From Bacteroidota bacterium (lineage in GTDB: Bacteria; Bacteroidota; Bacteroidia; 2-12-FULL-35-15), in assembly GCA_016707685.1 (NCBI GenBank), contig JADJHE010000008.1, positions 1 through 64,000 of the forward strand: a stretch of DNA of 64,000 nt, in the 5' to 3' direction. A program made the translations under genes and the position numbers. Of this stretch, positions 26,601-35,643 are shown piece after piece. The notes beneath the pieces were generated by a model, which had not been told where the DNA came from, ran no database searches, and saw only the letters and a program-made list of their open reading frames with translations. Every line of letters starts with the position of its first letter. Position 1 is the stretch's first letter.

Positions 26601-29600
26601 AAGCAGGGTGTTGTTGATGTAAAATTTGGAACTGTAAGCGGGAAGGCAATAACAGGAATTGTAATTGAATTGGTACAACCTGTTGCAGCATAACCAACTG
26701 TTAAAACAACATTGTAAGTTCCCGCAGTGGCGTATACATGATTCGTTGTAGCGTTGTTACTATTATCCGAAAAGCCATCACCAAAACTCCAAACAAACGT
26801 ATCAGGTGTTCCTAATGATGTGCTTGAAAAAAACATGCTATCATTTGTACAAACATCAGAAGAGCTAAAGTTTGCAGTAGGAATAGGATTAACGGTAATG
26901 GTATTTGTTATGGTATCGGAGCAACCGCTACCACCAAAAGATATAAGGGTAACCGTAAATGTTCCAGCAACAGCATAGGTATGTGTTGCATTTTGGATGG
27001 TACTTGTTGGACTTCCATCTCCAAAATCCCATGTCCAGCCAATGGGTGTACCACTGGTTAAATCCGTAAAGGTTGTTGTTTGTTCTAAACATGCTGTATT
27101 GTTTGTAAATGCAGCAACAGGAACAGCATTCACAATTACATTTTGAGTAATTGAATGTGTACAACCAAAACTATTGGTTACCGTTAATGTTACCGCAAAC
27201 GTTCCGTTTGATGCATACACATGACTAGGGTTGGGTGTTGTTTCTAAAGCTGAACCATCACCAAAATTCCAGCTCCAGGATACGATGCTTCCTAAGGAAG
27301 TATTGTTAAATTGAGTAGCAAAACCAAGACATTCGGTCGTGTTTGTAAAAGCAGCAACAGGAACACTATCAACCACAATTAATTGTAATGTAGTATCAAC
27401 ACAAGCAAAAGCAGATGTTGCAATAAGTTGAACATTGTAGTTGTTAGGAGTTGGATAGGTGTGAGAAGGTGTTGTTAAAGTGCTTGTTGACGCATCTCCA
27501 AAATTCCAAGAATAGCTGGTTGCACCTGTGCTATTGTTAGAAAAAAGAATAGGCGTGTTTGCACAAACTGTATCGTTGTTCGGTGTAAATAATGCGACTG
27601 GATTAGCATGAACAATCACCGTCTGCGAAACACTATCGCTACAGCCGTTTGCTGCTGCAATTAATAGCTCAACGGTATATGTACTATCCACTCCTGTTGT
27701 AGTATATGTTTGTGGTGGTGGATTTTGAAGGGTAGATGTTGTTCCATTATCAAAAGTCCATAAATAGGTATCGCCTGCAGTTATTCCACTTGTATTGGTG
27801 AACGAACTAATAACTGGCGAGCAACCAACATTCGGAGCAATTGTAAAAGCGGGTGTGGGCAAAGGCGCAATATTGATAAAGGTTGTATCATTGGTAGTAC
27901 ACCCAGCAACTGTTACCACAATAAAAACCATATTGTTTCCGGCAGTGTTAAATGTAATAGCAGGAGGCGAATAGGCTGTTGATGTCGTTGGCGTTGCTCC
28001 TGCAAAGCTCCAGGCATAGGTTCCGCCAAGTGTAGAGTTGTTATTAAAGTTTACTGACAATCCTTGGCAACCAGCATTTACATCTGGAACAATGTCGGCA
28101 ATCGGATATGGATTAACGGTAACATTTACGGCCACGCGTGGACCAATACACCCTGCAATTGTGGTTTGTACAAAGTAAGTTGTGTTGGTAGAAAGCACTG
28201 GTGTTGTAAATGTATTACCAGTATTTAATAGTGTTCCACCGCTTATTGAATCGTACCAAGTATACGTGCCCCCTGGAGCAGTAGCAGTGAGTGTTGTTGT
28301 ACCTCCTGCGCAGATAATTCCTGGAGCAACGGTAGGAGCAACTGGTGTAGGATTTACAGTAACCGTTACTGCCGTTCGCGGACTTGTACATCCTGCAGTT
28401 GTGGTTTGTACATAAAATGTTGTAGTGGTAAGCAATGGAGGCGTAGTGTAGCTTGCACCTGTTTGTAGCAATGTTCCACCGCTTGCTGCATTATACCATT
28501 CATAGGTTCCTCCAGGCGCAGTTGCTGTGAGTGTAGCTGAGTCGCCAGCGCAAATGGTTGTTCCAATTGCTGTAGGTGCAACAGGAGTTGGATTTACAAT
28601 TACGGTTACAAGTGTGCGAGGACTAACACAGCCCAACACAGTTGTTTGAACATAAAAATCGGTAGTGTCTGTTAATGCGGGCGTAGTGTAACTAGCTCCT
28701 GTTTGTAAAAGTGTTCCACCTGTTGGAGCGTTAAACCATTGATAGGTTCCTCCAGGAGCTGTAGCTGTTAATGTTGTGCTTGTGCCAGCGCAAATACTTG
28801 CTCCTAGCGCTGTTGGTGCAACAGGAATTGGATTCACATGAACAAAGGCGGTGGCGGTATCGGTTCCACAATAACCTGTTACCGTTAATAATACAGTATA
28901 ATTGCCAGCCGTTGGATATGTTTGTGTTGGTGGTGTAGCAGAAGTTGAGGTGTTTCCATTTCCAAAGTTCCACAAATAGGTTAATTGATCTCCTAAAGAA
29001 GATTGTGTAAAGGTAACAGAGGAGCCTTCGCAAATAGTGCTTGTAGCGGGGGCAACAATGGCAACAACTAATGGATGAACAACAATGGTTACAATGGTGT
29101 CATCGGTTCCACAATGGTTCGAAACGATTAAACGAATAGTATGATTAACAGGTGCATTTCCTGCAGGTGCAGTAAATACTTGGTTGGGAATGGTTACTGT
29201 TGTGTAAGTTAGAACACCATCAATATACCATTGATAGGAAAGGTTTCCGCCAGTTGAAGTATTCGTTGTTACAACTGTCAGAGGTGTACAACCTTCGAGC
29301 GGAACAGCAGTCATTAAAGCGGTAGGAATGGTGTCAACAACAATCGTTTGGAAAGCTGTGTCGGTTCCGCAAGCATTTCCAGAAACCATCATAATGGTCC
29401 ACGTTCCTTGTGTATATACTTGTGGTGGCGGGAAACGAACACCATTGAGTGTATTTCCATTTCCAAAATCCCAATAATAATTATTGGTTGGTGAGGCACC
29501 AGTGGTTGTGTTTCCAAAAGTTACAGTTTGTGGTGAACAACCCAATGTGGGTGTAGCTGTAAAAGCGGGTATTGGCGCTCCAACAACTGTAATTGGTCCA

Positions 29601-30741
29601 ACTGTAGAGGTAGAAGAATTACAGCTGTTTGATGCAACAACAGAAATAGTATAAGAACCACCAACCATATAGGTGTGTGAAGGTGCAACACTACTAGTTG
29701 TTGTAACAGGAGGTGTTCCATCTCCAAAGTTCCAAACATATTGATCTGCATTTTGTGATGCGTTTACTGGAGAAACAACATGAGGAACACAACCAGAGAA
29801 TTGTATCAAAGGTACAATAAACGAAGCCGAAACGAACTTGTCGAAAACAACAGTGAGTGTAGTTGTTGTTGTACACCCATTCGCACCTGTTGCAATCATT
29901 GTTACGGTATAAGTTCCATAATTGGTATAGGTATGGATAAAGCTAGCTGTTGATGCGGTATTAAACACTGGGTTGCCATCTCCAAAATTCCAGCTATACG
30001 AAACGGCTCCTGTTGTTGTATTAAAAAAAGTGACAGCATCACTTGAGCTGGTGTCAACTGGACTTAAACAATATTGTGTATCTCCATCTCCATCATCACC
30101 AGCAATGGCAGCAACGGGACGAGGCAGAACGGTAACGGTGCTATTGAATGTGCTTGTACAACCAACGCCATTGCTGATGGTTAAACTTACATTGTACGTT
30201 CCACCTGCAGCGTAAACATGTGTTGGACTGGGTGTTGTTGCGGTTCCTGCATCTCCAAAATTCCATGCATAAGTGGTGAATGCACCCGTTCCTGTTGAGG
30301 TGTTGGTAAAGGAAACGGTGGTGCCAGCACATTGATTATTGGGTGTAAATGTAAATCCTGCAGCTGGGTTTGGGCGAATGATTACTTGTACAATGGCTGT
30401 ATCACGGCATGGGACAGATGGATCAAAAGCAATCAACATGTAGTTATAGGTTCCAACTGCAGAGATAGTAGAGTTGTTAGGAGCTGATAATCCACTGGTG
30501 TTATCGAAGAGTGTGCCGTTAAAAACCAAGAGTAATTAACGCTAGCAGCATCAACCCCTGTGCTTGTGTTTACAAAACTAATGGATGTTGCACCCGGTCC
30601 GCAGATTAACGTTTGTGAAGGCGTAAAGGATGCGTTGATATTTCCACAATTGGCAAAAGAAAAAGAATAGATGAGCGCAAACATGAACGTTGCAATGCAA
30701 CGTAAAGCATGTTTTGAAAAAGTATTTTGTTTGGTTCGCAT
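23681..30741 (-). CDS. Giant PKD/Ig-repeat surface protein with type B (CHU_C) sorting domain
   Basis: This is a composite of about 2,350 residues. It begins at ATG 30741 with a signal peptide (FMFALIYSFSFANC). One missing T in the T5 run at 30521-30525 shifts the frame, and the rest is open from 30529 to 23681. I count about 22 PKD-type modules by their W-x-FGDG core (for example SWNFGDGS, TWDFGDGS), each about 80-90 residues. Between modules 5 and 6 lie three closely similar Ig-like modules. The end (IPNAFTPNSNGLNDVF, then FDRWGNQIFKS) is the gliding-motility-type C-terminal domain used for type IX secretion. It is probably an adhesin or a matrix/biofilm component; no enzyme domain is visible. 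Confidence 0.9.
28100..28830 (-). repeat. Three near-identical Ig-like modules inside the PKD giant
   Basis: Three consecutive units of about 240 bases code for nearly the same module, each with ICAG, TTLTATAPGGTY (SATLTATAPGGTY in the middle copy), then a W or Y core and GGTLLQTG or GGTLLNTG. The DNA is also similar, unlike the diverged PKD modules, which points to recent duplication or recombination. Confidence 0.75.
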
Positions 30742-30822
30742 TCTAATCTATTAATCAGATGCTATTACCAGCAAATAAGTTGCAAACGGAATAGCTATCA
30801 AAAATAAGAAAAAAAGCGAAAT

Positions 30823-30857
30823 AAAAAAGGCTGATTGTTTTCATATCAGCCTTTTTT
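30823..30857. terminator. Terminator between PKD giant and SIMPL gene
   Basis: AAAAAAGGCTGAT and ATCAGCCTTTTTT form a 13-base inverted repeat around TGTTTTCAT-like loop bases. It lies seven bases after the SIMPL gene stop and upstream of the PKD gene's start, so it serves the minus-strand SIMPL gene. Confidence 0.8.
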
Positions 30858-30861
30858 ATAT

Positions 30862-31595
30862 TTATTGAATTGCGAATTCCGTATTAATGAAATAACTGAG
30901 TTTGATTGTTTTGTCACCAATCATTGTTTCTGCTTTGTCTGATTCAGTCAAAAAACTAACATTTGAGTAGGATTGTGATATGTTGTTCGACAAACCATTT
31001 CTGTAACGATTATCATAAACTCCATCATCAACTTCTACAAACCCAGTTGTTTCGGTAATGGTAATTGCTTTGCCCACTTTTTCTCCAATAGCTTCTAAAA
31101 GATAAGTTGCTTTATCCTTAGCAGCTTTCACTGCGTTGATTTTAATTTGTTTTTTATACTCATCCATTTGCTGTGAGAGTATTTCGTAATGCTAGCTCTT
31201 GTAATTCCTAAAGAGTCCATCACCGCATATACCATATATACTTGTTGTGCGTTTTTAAATTTAATGTCATAACTTTTTGAAATCACTTCATCTTTGTTTT
31301 TACGTTTCAAGCCTAAAACGTAAGCACTCATGTTATCCATTTTTATGTCTTTTTTATCGGTAAGTGTTACCTTTTCAACATAGTTTACTAAATTTTTTTC
31401 CAGCTCTTCAATGGTGTATTTCTTTTTGTCTTTGCTCGTATATTCTCTAAGCGTTAACGACAAATAAATTTCGTCAGGAACAATTTCCATTTCAGCTGTT
31501 CCAACAACATTGATGGATTTTTCTTTCGGTGTTTGTGCAAAGCTTGTTGTAACAAAAAGCAATGCTGCGGATAAAAATAAGATTGTTTTTTTCAT
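30862..31595 (-). pseudogene. Exported SIMPL-domain (DUF541) protein, frameshifted
   Basis: The N-terminal frame (31128-31595) has a signal peptide (ALLFVTTSFAQ) and the SIMPL beginning INVVGTAEMEIVPDEIYLSL. The C-terminal frame (30862-31167) contains the family helix INAVKAAKDKATYLLEAIGE and VGKAITITE. One extra A in the A3 run at 31167-31169 joins them in phase as SHSK-MDEYKKQ, giving about 244 residues. DUF541 proteins are periplasmic or surface-exposed with unclear roles, sometimes linked to stress. The break is in a short run and may be an error. Confidence 0.8.
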
Positions 31596-31619
31596 ATGAT
31601 TTGTTTTATAGTTAATTCG

Positions 31620-32408
31620 TTAATACCAATTTGTAATGTCATGTTGTGCTTCTAAATTGTTTTCGATTGCATCTGGAAGCAAAGGAAAAAAGTTAATTCC
31701 TGTTAATTTTTCGACTGAATCGATGCTAACAACGAATTCAGAAAGTTCTTTTTTGGAACCTTCATTTGGTAAAACAAAAGCGATGGCTTTATAGTCTGGT
31801 TTTTTAACATCCAAAATTACTTTGTAATAAAAATTTGGTATGCTTACCTTGTTTTCTCCAATGGTTTCGGGGCGGACATTCGTTAATACACCTGCTGTTA
31901 CAATGTAAATTTCTTCATTTTTTTTAGCCCATTCACGGACTTCACCTTCTAGCTTTTTCCAGATACCACGATTAAATTTTGGTTCTTGTGGACTCATGTT
32001 GCTCATGTAAAAAGATTCACTCATCGTAATCTCATTCCAAGCCATATCACCTGCTGGACAAAGGTGTCCTCGATCAAAATTTGTTTTTTTATAATCGTCT
32101 GGTATTGCTGATTTTGTTTTTACAAGCGGATCTTCTCTAAAATTATCAGTTCGTTCTTCGTCATTGTTATTGCACATTTCGGAGCTTAATCGGTAAGCAA
32201 CCCAAAGCGCTTGCTCGTGTTCTTCGGAATAGCAAAGTGCAAAAGCAGTATGCTTAATTAGTTGATCTTTTTTTGATGATTTTGGATAGAAGTTTGTTGC
32301 AAAATTTTTAGGAATCGCTTTTTCTTTCGGCTTTTCAATTGCATTTGGTGCTTGTATTCCTACAAGCATAAAACAAAGAATAGAAATAAGCAGTGTTCTT
32401 AAAAACAT
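31620..32408 (-). CDS. Exported DNA/RNA non-specific endonuclease (NUC1 family)
   Basis: This is a 262-residue protein with a signal peptide (LLISILCFMLVGIQA) and a beta-beta-alpha metal nuclease site. The DRGH box is in TNFDRGHLCPAGDM (about residue 107), and the metal Asn is downstream in MSNMSPQEPKFNRGIW. It cleaves DNA and RNA in the periplasm or outside the cell, probably for nucleotide scavenging. I use ATG at 32408 since the ATG at 32471 adds 21 residues and would place the start inside the divergent sixA gene. Confidence 0.88.
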   Translation of the reverse strand: MFLRTLLISILCFMLVGIQAPNAIEKPKEKAIPKNFATNFYPKSSKKDQLIKHTAFALCYSEEHEQALWVAYRLSSEMCNNNDEERTDNFREDPLVKTKSAIPDDYKKTNFDRGHLCPAGDMAWNEITMSESFYMSNMSPQEPKFNRGIWKKLEGEVREWAKKNEEIYIVTAGVLTNVRPETIGENKVSIPNFYYKVILDVKKPDYKAIAFVLPNEGSKKELSEFVVSIDSVEKLTGINFFPLLPDAIENNLEAQHDITNWY

Positions 32409-32440
32409 AGTATCTTTATGAGAAGTAAATATAAAACAAA

Positions 32441-32935
32441 ATGAAGACACTTTTCCTTGTTCGTCATGCAAAATCGGAATGGGCTAACGAAAACCTTGCA
32501 GATATTGACCGTCCACTGAACGCTCGAGGTTATAAAGACGCTCATTTTATGAGCGAACAAATGAAAAAAAACAAATTGATTCCCGACTTAATGATTGCTA
32601 GTCCGGCAATACGTGCAACTAGTACAGCACTTATTTTTGCTCGAAATTTGAATTATGATTGTGCTGCAATACGGTTAAAAAAGATGCTCTATGAAACAAC
32701 TGAAAAAGAGTATTTGAAAATTATCTCGGAAACAGAGAACTCTAAAAATTCGTTGATGCTATTTGCACACAATCCCACACTAACCATGTTATCGAATCGT
32801 TTAACTAAACCGTTTACCGAAAATATTCCAACTTGTGGTATTGTGGGAATTAGATTTAAAATAAATGAATGGAAAGAAATAATGACAGCTACGGGAGAAT
32901 TGTTTCTGTATGATTTTCCTAAGAAAGGGGGCTAA
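32441..32935 (+). CDS. sixA: Phosphohistidine phosphatase SixA-like
   Basis: This is a 164-residue histidine-phosphatase superfamily protein. RHAKSEW near the N-terminus carries the phospho-accepting His of the RHG-type motif, and LFAHNPTL contributes the second His. E. coli SixA dephosphorylates phosphotransferase-system or His-phosphotransfer proteins; here the target is unknown. Its 3' end overlaps the convergent metX stop by four bases. Confidence 0.87.
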   Translation: MKTLFLVRHAKSEWANENLADIDRPLNARGYKDAHFMSEQMKKNKLIPDLMIASPAIRATSTALIFARNLNYDCAAIRLKKMLYETTEKEYLKIISETENSKNSLMLFAHNPTLTMLSNRLTKPFTENIPTCGIVGIRFKINEWKEIMTATGELFLYDFPKKGG

Positions 32936-33939
32936 CTATATTTTTCAATTGCTTCCCCAATCATTTTCCCTTCAATTAAAAAACCATCATGTCCGGACGG
33001 AGAATCAATTTCAATAAAGTGTGAATTAGGAATATGTGCCGCCATGAATTTTTGTTCCGCAACTGGGCAGAGGTGATCGCTACTGATTCCAATAATGATT
33101 GTTTTTGTTTTAATGCTTGCCAAGGCTTCGACTACGCTTCCTCTGTTTCTTCCAACATTATGCGAGTCCATAGCTTTGGTTAAAATCCAATAGCTGTATG
33201 CATTAAATCGTTTTACTAATTTTTCACCTTGGTAATTGATGTAGGAACTTGCTTTAAAATTATCGAGCTTATGCTCTTCATCCGTCTGGGTTTTCACAAA
33301 TGCATCGTATGTTCTATACGTTAACATGCCAATAGCGCGAGCAGCCTTTAAGCCAGTAGCACCAGCTGTTGGATGATGTTCTTTCCACGTTAAATCGGTT
33401 TCGATTGCTAAGCGTTGCGATGTGTGAATAGCAATTCCCCAAGCAGATTCTTGCGGGCTAGTAGCCACCAACACTTGTTTTTCGAAAATTGTTGGTTCCG
33501 CCAATACCCATTCCAAAGCTTGATAGCCACCCATTGAACCACCAACAATGGTATTCACTTTTTCTATTCCTAAATGTTTGCGAAGGATGATGTGAGCTTG
33601 TACCATATCGCGAATGGTAACATTCGGGAATGAACTAAAAAAAGGTTTTTGTGTTTCTGAATTGATGGTTAATGGTCCGCTAGAACCATAGCACGAACCA
33701 AGAATATTTGCACAAATAATAAAGTATTTTGTGGGATCGTATGTTTTTCCTTCACCAACCAATGAATCCCACCAATCGGCAACATCACTATTTGCGGTGA
33801 GTGCATGACAAAACCATACAACATTACTTTTGTCTGCATTTAATTTCCCATAGGTATGGTATACAATATCTAGCGAAGGAAGCGACTGCCCATTCTCAAG
33901 TTTTAATGCAAGACGATATGTAAAAAAGTGTTTGTTCAT
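32932..33939 (-). CDS. metX: Homoserine O-acetyltransferase
   Basis: This is a 335-residue alpha/beta-hydrolase-fold acetyltransferase for methionine synthesis. The nucleophile Ser is in VGGSMGGYQALEW (about residue 140) and the triad His in PSGHDGFL (about residue 318). The HALTANSDVADWW region and GPLTINSE match MetX. ATG at 33939 fits the family; the long upstream extension to 34119 does not. It is divergent from osmC and the metZ-like gene, so methionine genes share the 107-base region between 33940 and 34046, where I see no SAM riboswitch. Confidence 0.92.
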   Translation of the reverse strand: MNKHFFTYRLALKLENGQSLPSLDIVYHTYGKLNADKSNVVWFCHALTANSDVADWWDSLVGEGKTYDPTKYFIICANILGSCYGSSGPLTINSETQKPFFSSFPNVTIRDMVQAHIILRKHLGIEKVNTIVGGSMGGYQALEWVLAEPTIFEKQVLVATSPQESAWGIAIHTSQRLAIETDLTWKEHHPTAGATGLKAARAIGMLTYRTYDAFVKTQTDEEHKLDNFKASSYINYQGEKLVKRFNAYSYWILTKAMDSHNVGRNRGSVVEALASIKTKTIIIGISSDHLCPVAEQKFMAAHIPNSHFIEIDSPSGHDGFLIEGKMIGEAIEKYS

Positions 33940-34019
33940 GTTAGCATTCTCAAATCTCCAGTAATAGCTATCAGTAAAGATTATCGTCACAAAACTAAAC
34001 AAAATTTCCTGCAATTGAG

Positions 34020-34027
34020 TACCTTTG
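34020..34027 (+). promoter_or_regulatory. Possible -7 element for osmC-metZ
   Basis: TACCTTTG matches the Bacteroidota TAnnTTTG box 19 bases before the osmC ATG. No clear TTG lies at the expected distance upstream, so support is partial. Confidence 0.4.
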
Positions 34028-34046
34028 AAATCTATAAAATAAAAAT

Positions 34047-34466
34047 ATGCGCATAGAACTAAAACGATTAGACGATGCTTTTCACTTTGAAGCAAAAAGT
34101 GAAACAGGAAACATTGCACACATGGATGCAGGTGAAAACATTGGTGGACACAACAAAGGTGTTCGTCCGATGCAAATGTTACTAATGGGAATAGGTGGTT
34201 GTAGCGCTATTGATATTGTATTGATTTTAAAAAAACAAAAACAAGTAATCGAAGATTTCGAAATTAGCATTGATGGTGAGCGTGAAGAAGGAAAGGAGCC
34301 ATCGCTTTGGAAAACGGTTGTAGTTCATTTCAAATTAAAAGGTCAGATTGATAAAGAAAAAGCAGAGCGTGCTGTTCAATTATCGATGGAAAAATATTGC
34401 TCTGTTTCTAAAACATTAGAAATAGCAGGAGCAAACATTACGTATAAAGTTTCAGTTAACGAATAG
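34047..34466 (+). CDS. OsmC/Ohr-family protein
   Basis: This is a 139-residue cytoplasmic protein. The two redox cysteines occur in GIGGCSAIDI (about residue 52) and MEKYCSVSKTL (about residue 115), the spacing of OsmC-type peroxidases. It may act on organic peroxides. It ends six bases before the metZ-like gene and is divergently placed from metX, which puts a thiol-dependent detoxifier with sulfur assimilation. Confidence 0.87.
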   Translation: MRIELKRLDDAFHFEAKSETGNIAHMDAGENIGGHNKGVRPMQMLLMGIGGCSAIDIVLILKKQKQVIEDFEISIDGEREEGKEPSLWKTVVVHFKLKGQIDKEKAERAVQLSMEKYCSVSKTLEIAGANITYKVSVNE

Positions 34467-34472
34467 CAAATC

Positions 34473-35642
34473 ATGAAAAAATTTGAAACCAATGCGATTC
34501 GCACACAAGCGGATAGAACAGCTAACAGAGAGCATTCTGTTCCAATGTATCTAACATCGAGTTTTACATTTGATGATGCAGAACAAATGCGTGCCATGTT
34601 TGCTGATGAATTGGAAGGAAATATTTACAGTCGTTTTACGAACCCAAACTCAACAGAGTTGGTTGATAAAATGTGTTTATTAGAAGGTGCCGAAGCGGGT
34701 TATGCTACAGCGTCAGGTATGTCGGCTATTTTTGCAAGCTTTATGGCTTTGCTAAAAAGTGGAGATCACATTTTAGCATCAAGTTCTATTTTCGGATCAA
34801 CACATACCGTCCTTTCTAAAATATTACCGAAGTATGGTATTGAACATACCTATGCAGATGTGAATAAACCGGAAACATGGGAAGGTTTGATTCAGAAAAA
34901 CACAAAAATGATTTTTGTTGAAACACCTTCCAATCCAGGATTGGATATTATTGATTTGGATTGGTTAGGAAAATTAGCAAACAAACACAACGTCATTTTA
35001 AATGTTGACAATTGTTTTGCAACACCATTTATTCAACGTCCTATCGAGTTTGGAGCCCATCTGGTTACACATTCTGCTACCAAATACATTGATGGGCAGG
35101 GGCGCGTGTTGGGAGGATTGGTTTTAGGTAAAAAAGAATTGATAAAAGAAATTTATACCTTTTGTCGCAGTACAGGGCCTTCATTATCACCTTTTAATGC
35201 ATGGACGCTATCAAAAAGTTTAGAGACTTTGGCTTTGCGTATGGAACGCCATTCACAAAATGCACACAAGCTGGCTATGCTATTGGAAAATCATCCTGAT
35301 GTAAAACAAGTGCGCTATCCTTTTTTATTATCACACCCTCAATTTGAAATAGCGAAAAAGCAAATGACTATGGGTGGAGGTATTGTTACCTTCGAAATAC
35401 AAGGAGGTATAGAACGGGGAAGAAGATTTTTAGACGCCTTACAAATGTGTTCTTTAACAGCAAATTTGGGAGATACACGAACACTTGCAACACATCCCGC
35501 ATCAACAACACATGCAAAGCTTACCGAAGAAGAACGATTATCGGTAGGCATAACTGATGGCTTGGTCCGAATTTCGGTTGGACTTGAAAACATTATTGAT
35601 ATTATTGCAGACATAGAGCAAGCATTAACTAAATCGAAATAA
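34473..35642 (+). CDS. metZ: Cys/Met metabolism PLP enzyme, O-succinyl/acetyl-homoserine sulfhydrylase type
   Basis: This is a 389-residue PLP enzyme of the Cys/Met metabolism family. The PLP-binding Lys is in HSATKYIDGQGR (about residue 202) and the family signature end is TLATHPASTTH followed by LVRISVGLE. MetZ forms homocysteine from an activated homoserine and sulfide. Because metX makes acetyl-homoserine, the enzyme here may accept that ester. A methionine gamma-lyase cannot be excluded by sequence reading alone. Confidence 0.85.
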   Translation: MKKFETNAIRTQADRTANREHSVPMYLTSSFTFDDAEQMRAMFADELEGNIYSRFTNPNSTELVDKMCLLEGAEAGYATASGMSAIFASFMALLKSGDHILASSSIFGSTHTVLSKILPKYGIEHTYADVNKPETWEGLIQKNTKMIFVETPSNPGLDIIDLDWLGKLANKHNVILNVDNCFATPFIQRPIEFGAHLVTHSATKYIDGQGRVLGGLVLGKKELIKEIYTFCRSTGPSLSPFNAWTLSKSLETLALRMERHSQNAHKLAMLLENHPDVKQVRYPFLLSHPQFEIAKKQMTMGGGIVTFEIQGGIERGRRFLDALQMCSLTANLGDTRTLATHPASTTHAKLTEEERLSVGITDGLVRISVGLENIIDIIADIEQALTKSK

Positions 35643-35643
35643 G

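Noticed and set aside
23681..30741. Repeated DNA words that could look like a CRISPR or tandem array
   Set aside because: The repeats are in one long open reading frame and encode PKD/Ig modules of uneven spacing; there are no equal-length spacers and no cas gene.
33940..34046. SAM riboswitch before metX / osmC-metZ
   Set aside because: The 107-base region is AT-rich and shows no four-helix layout of a SAM-I riboswitch or terminator hairpin that I can see.
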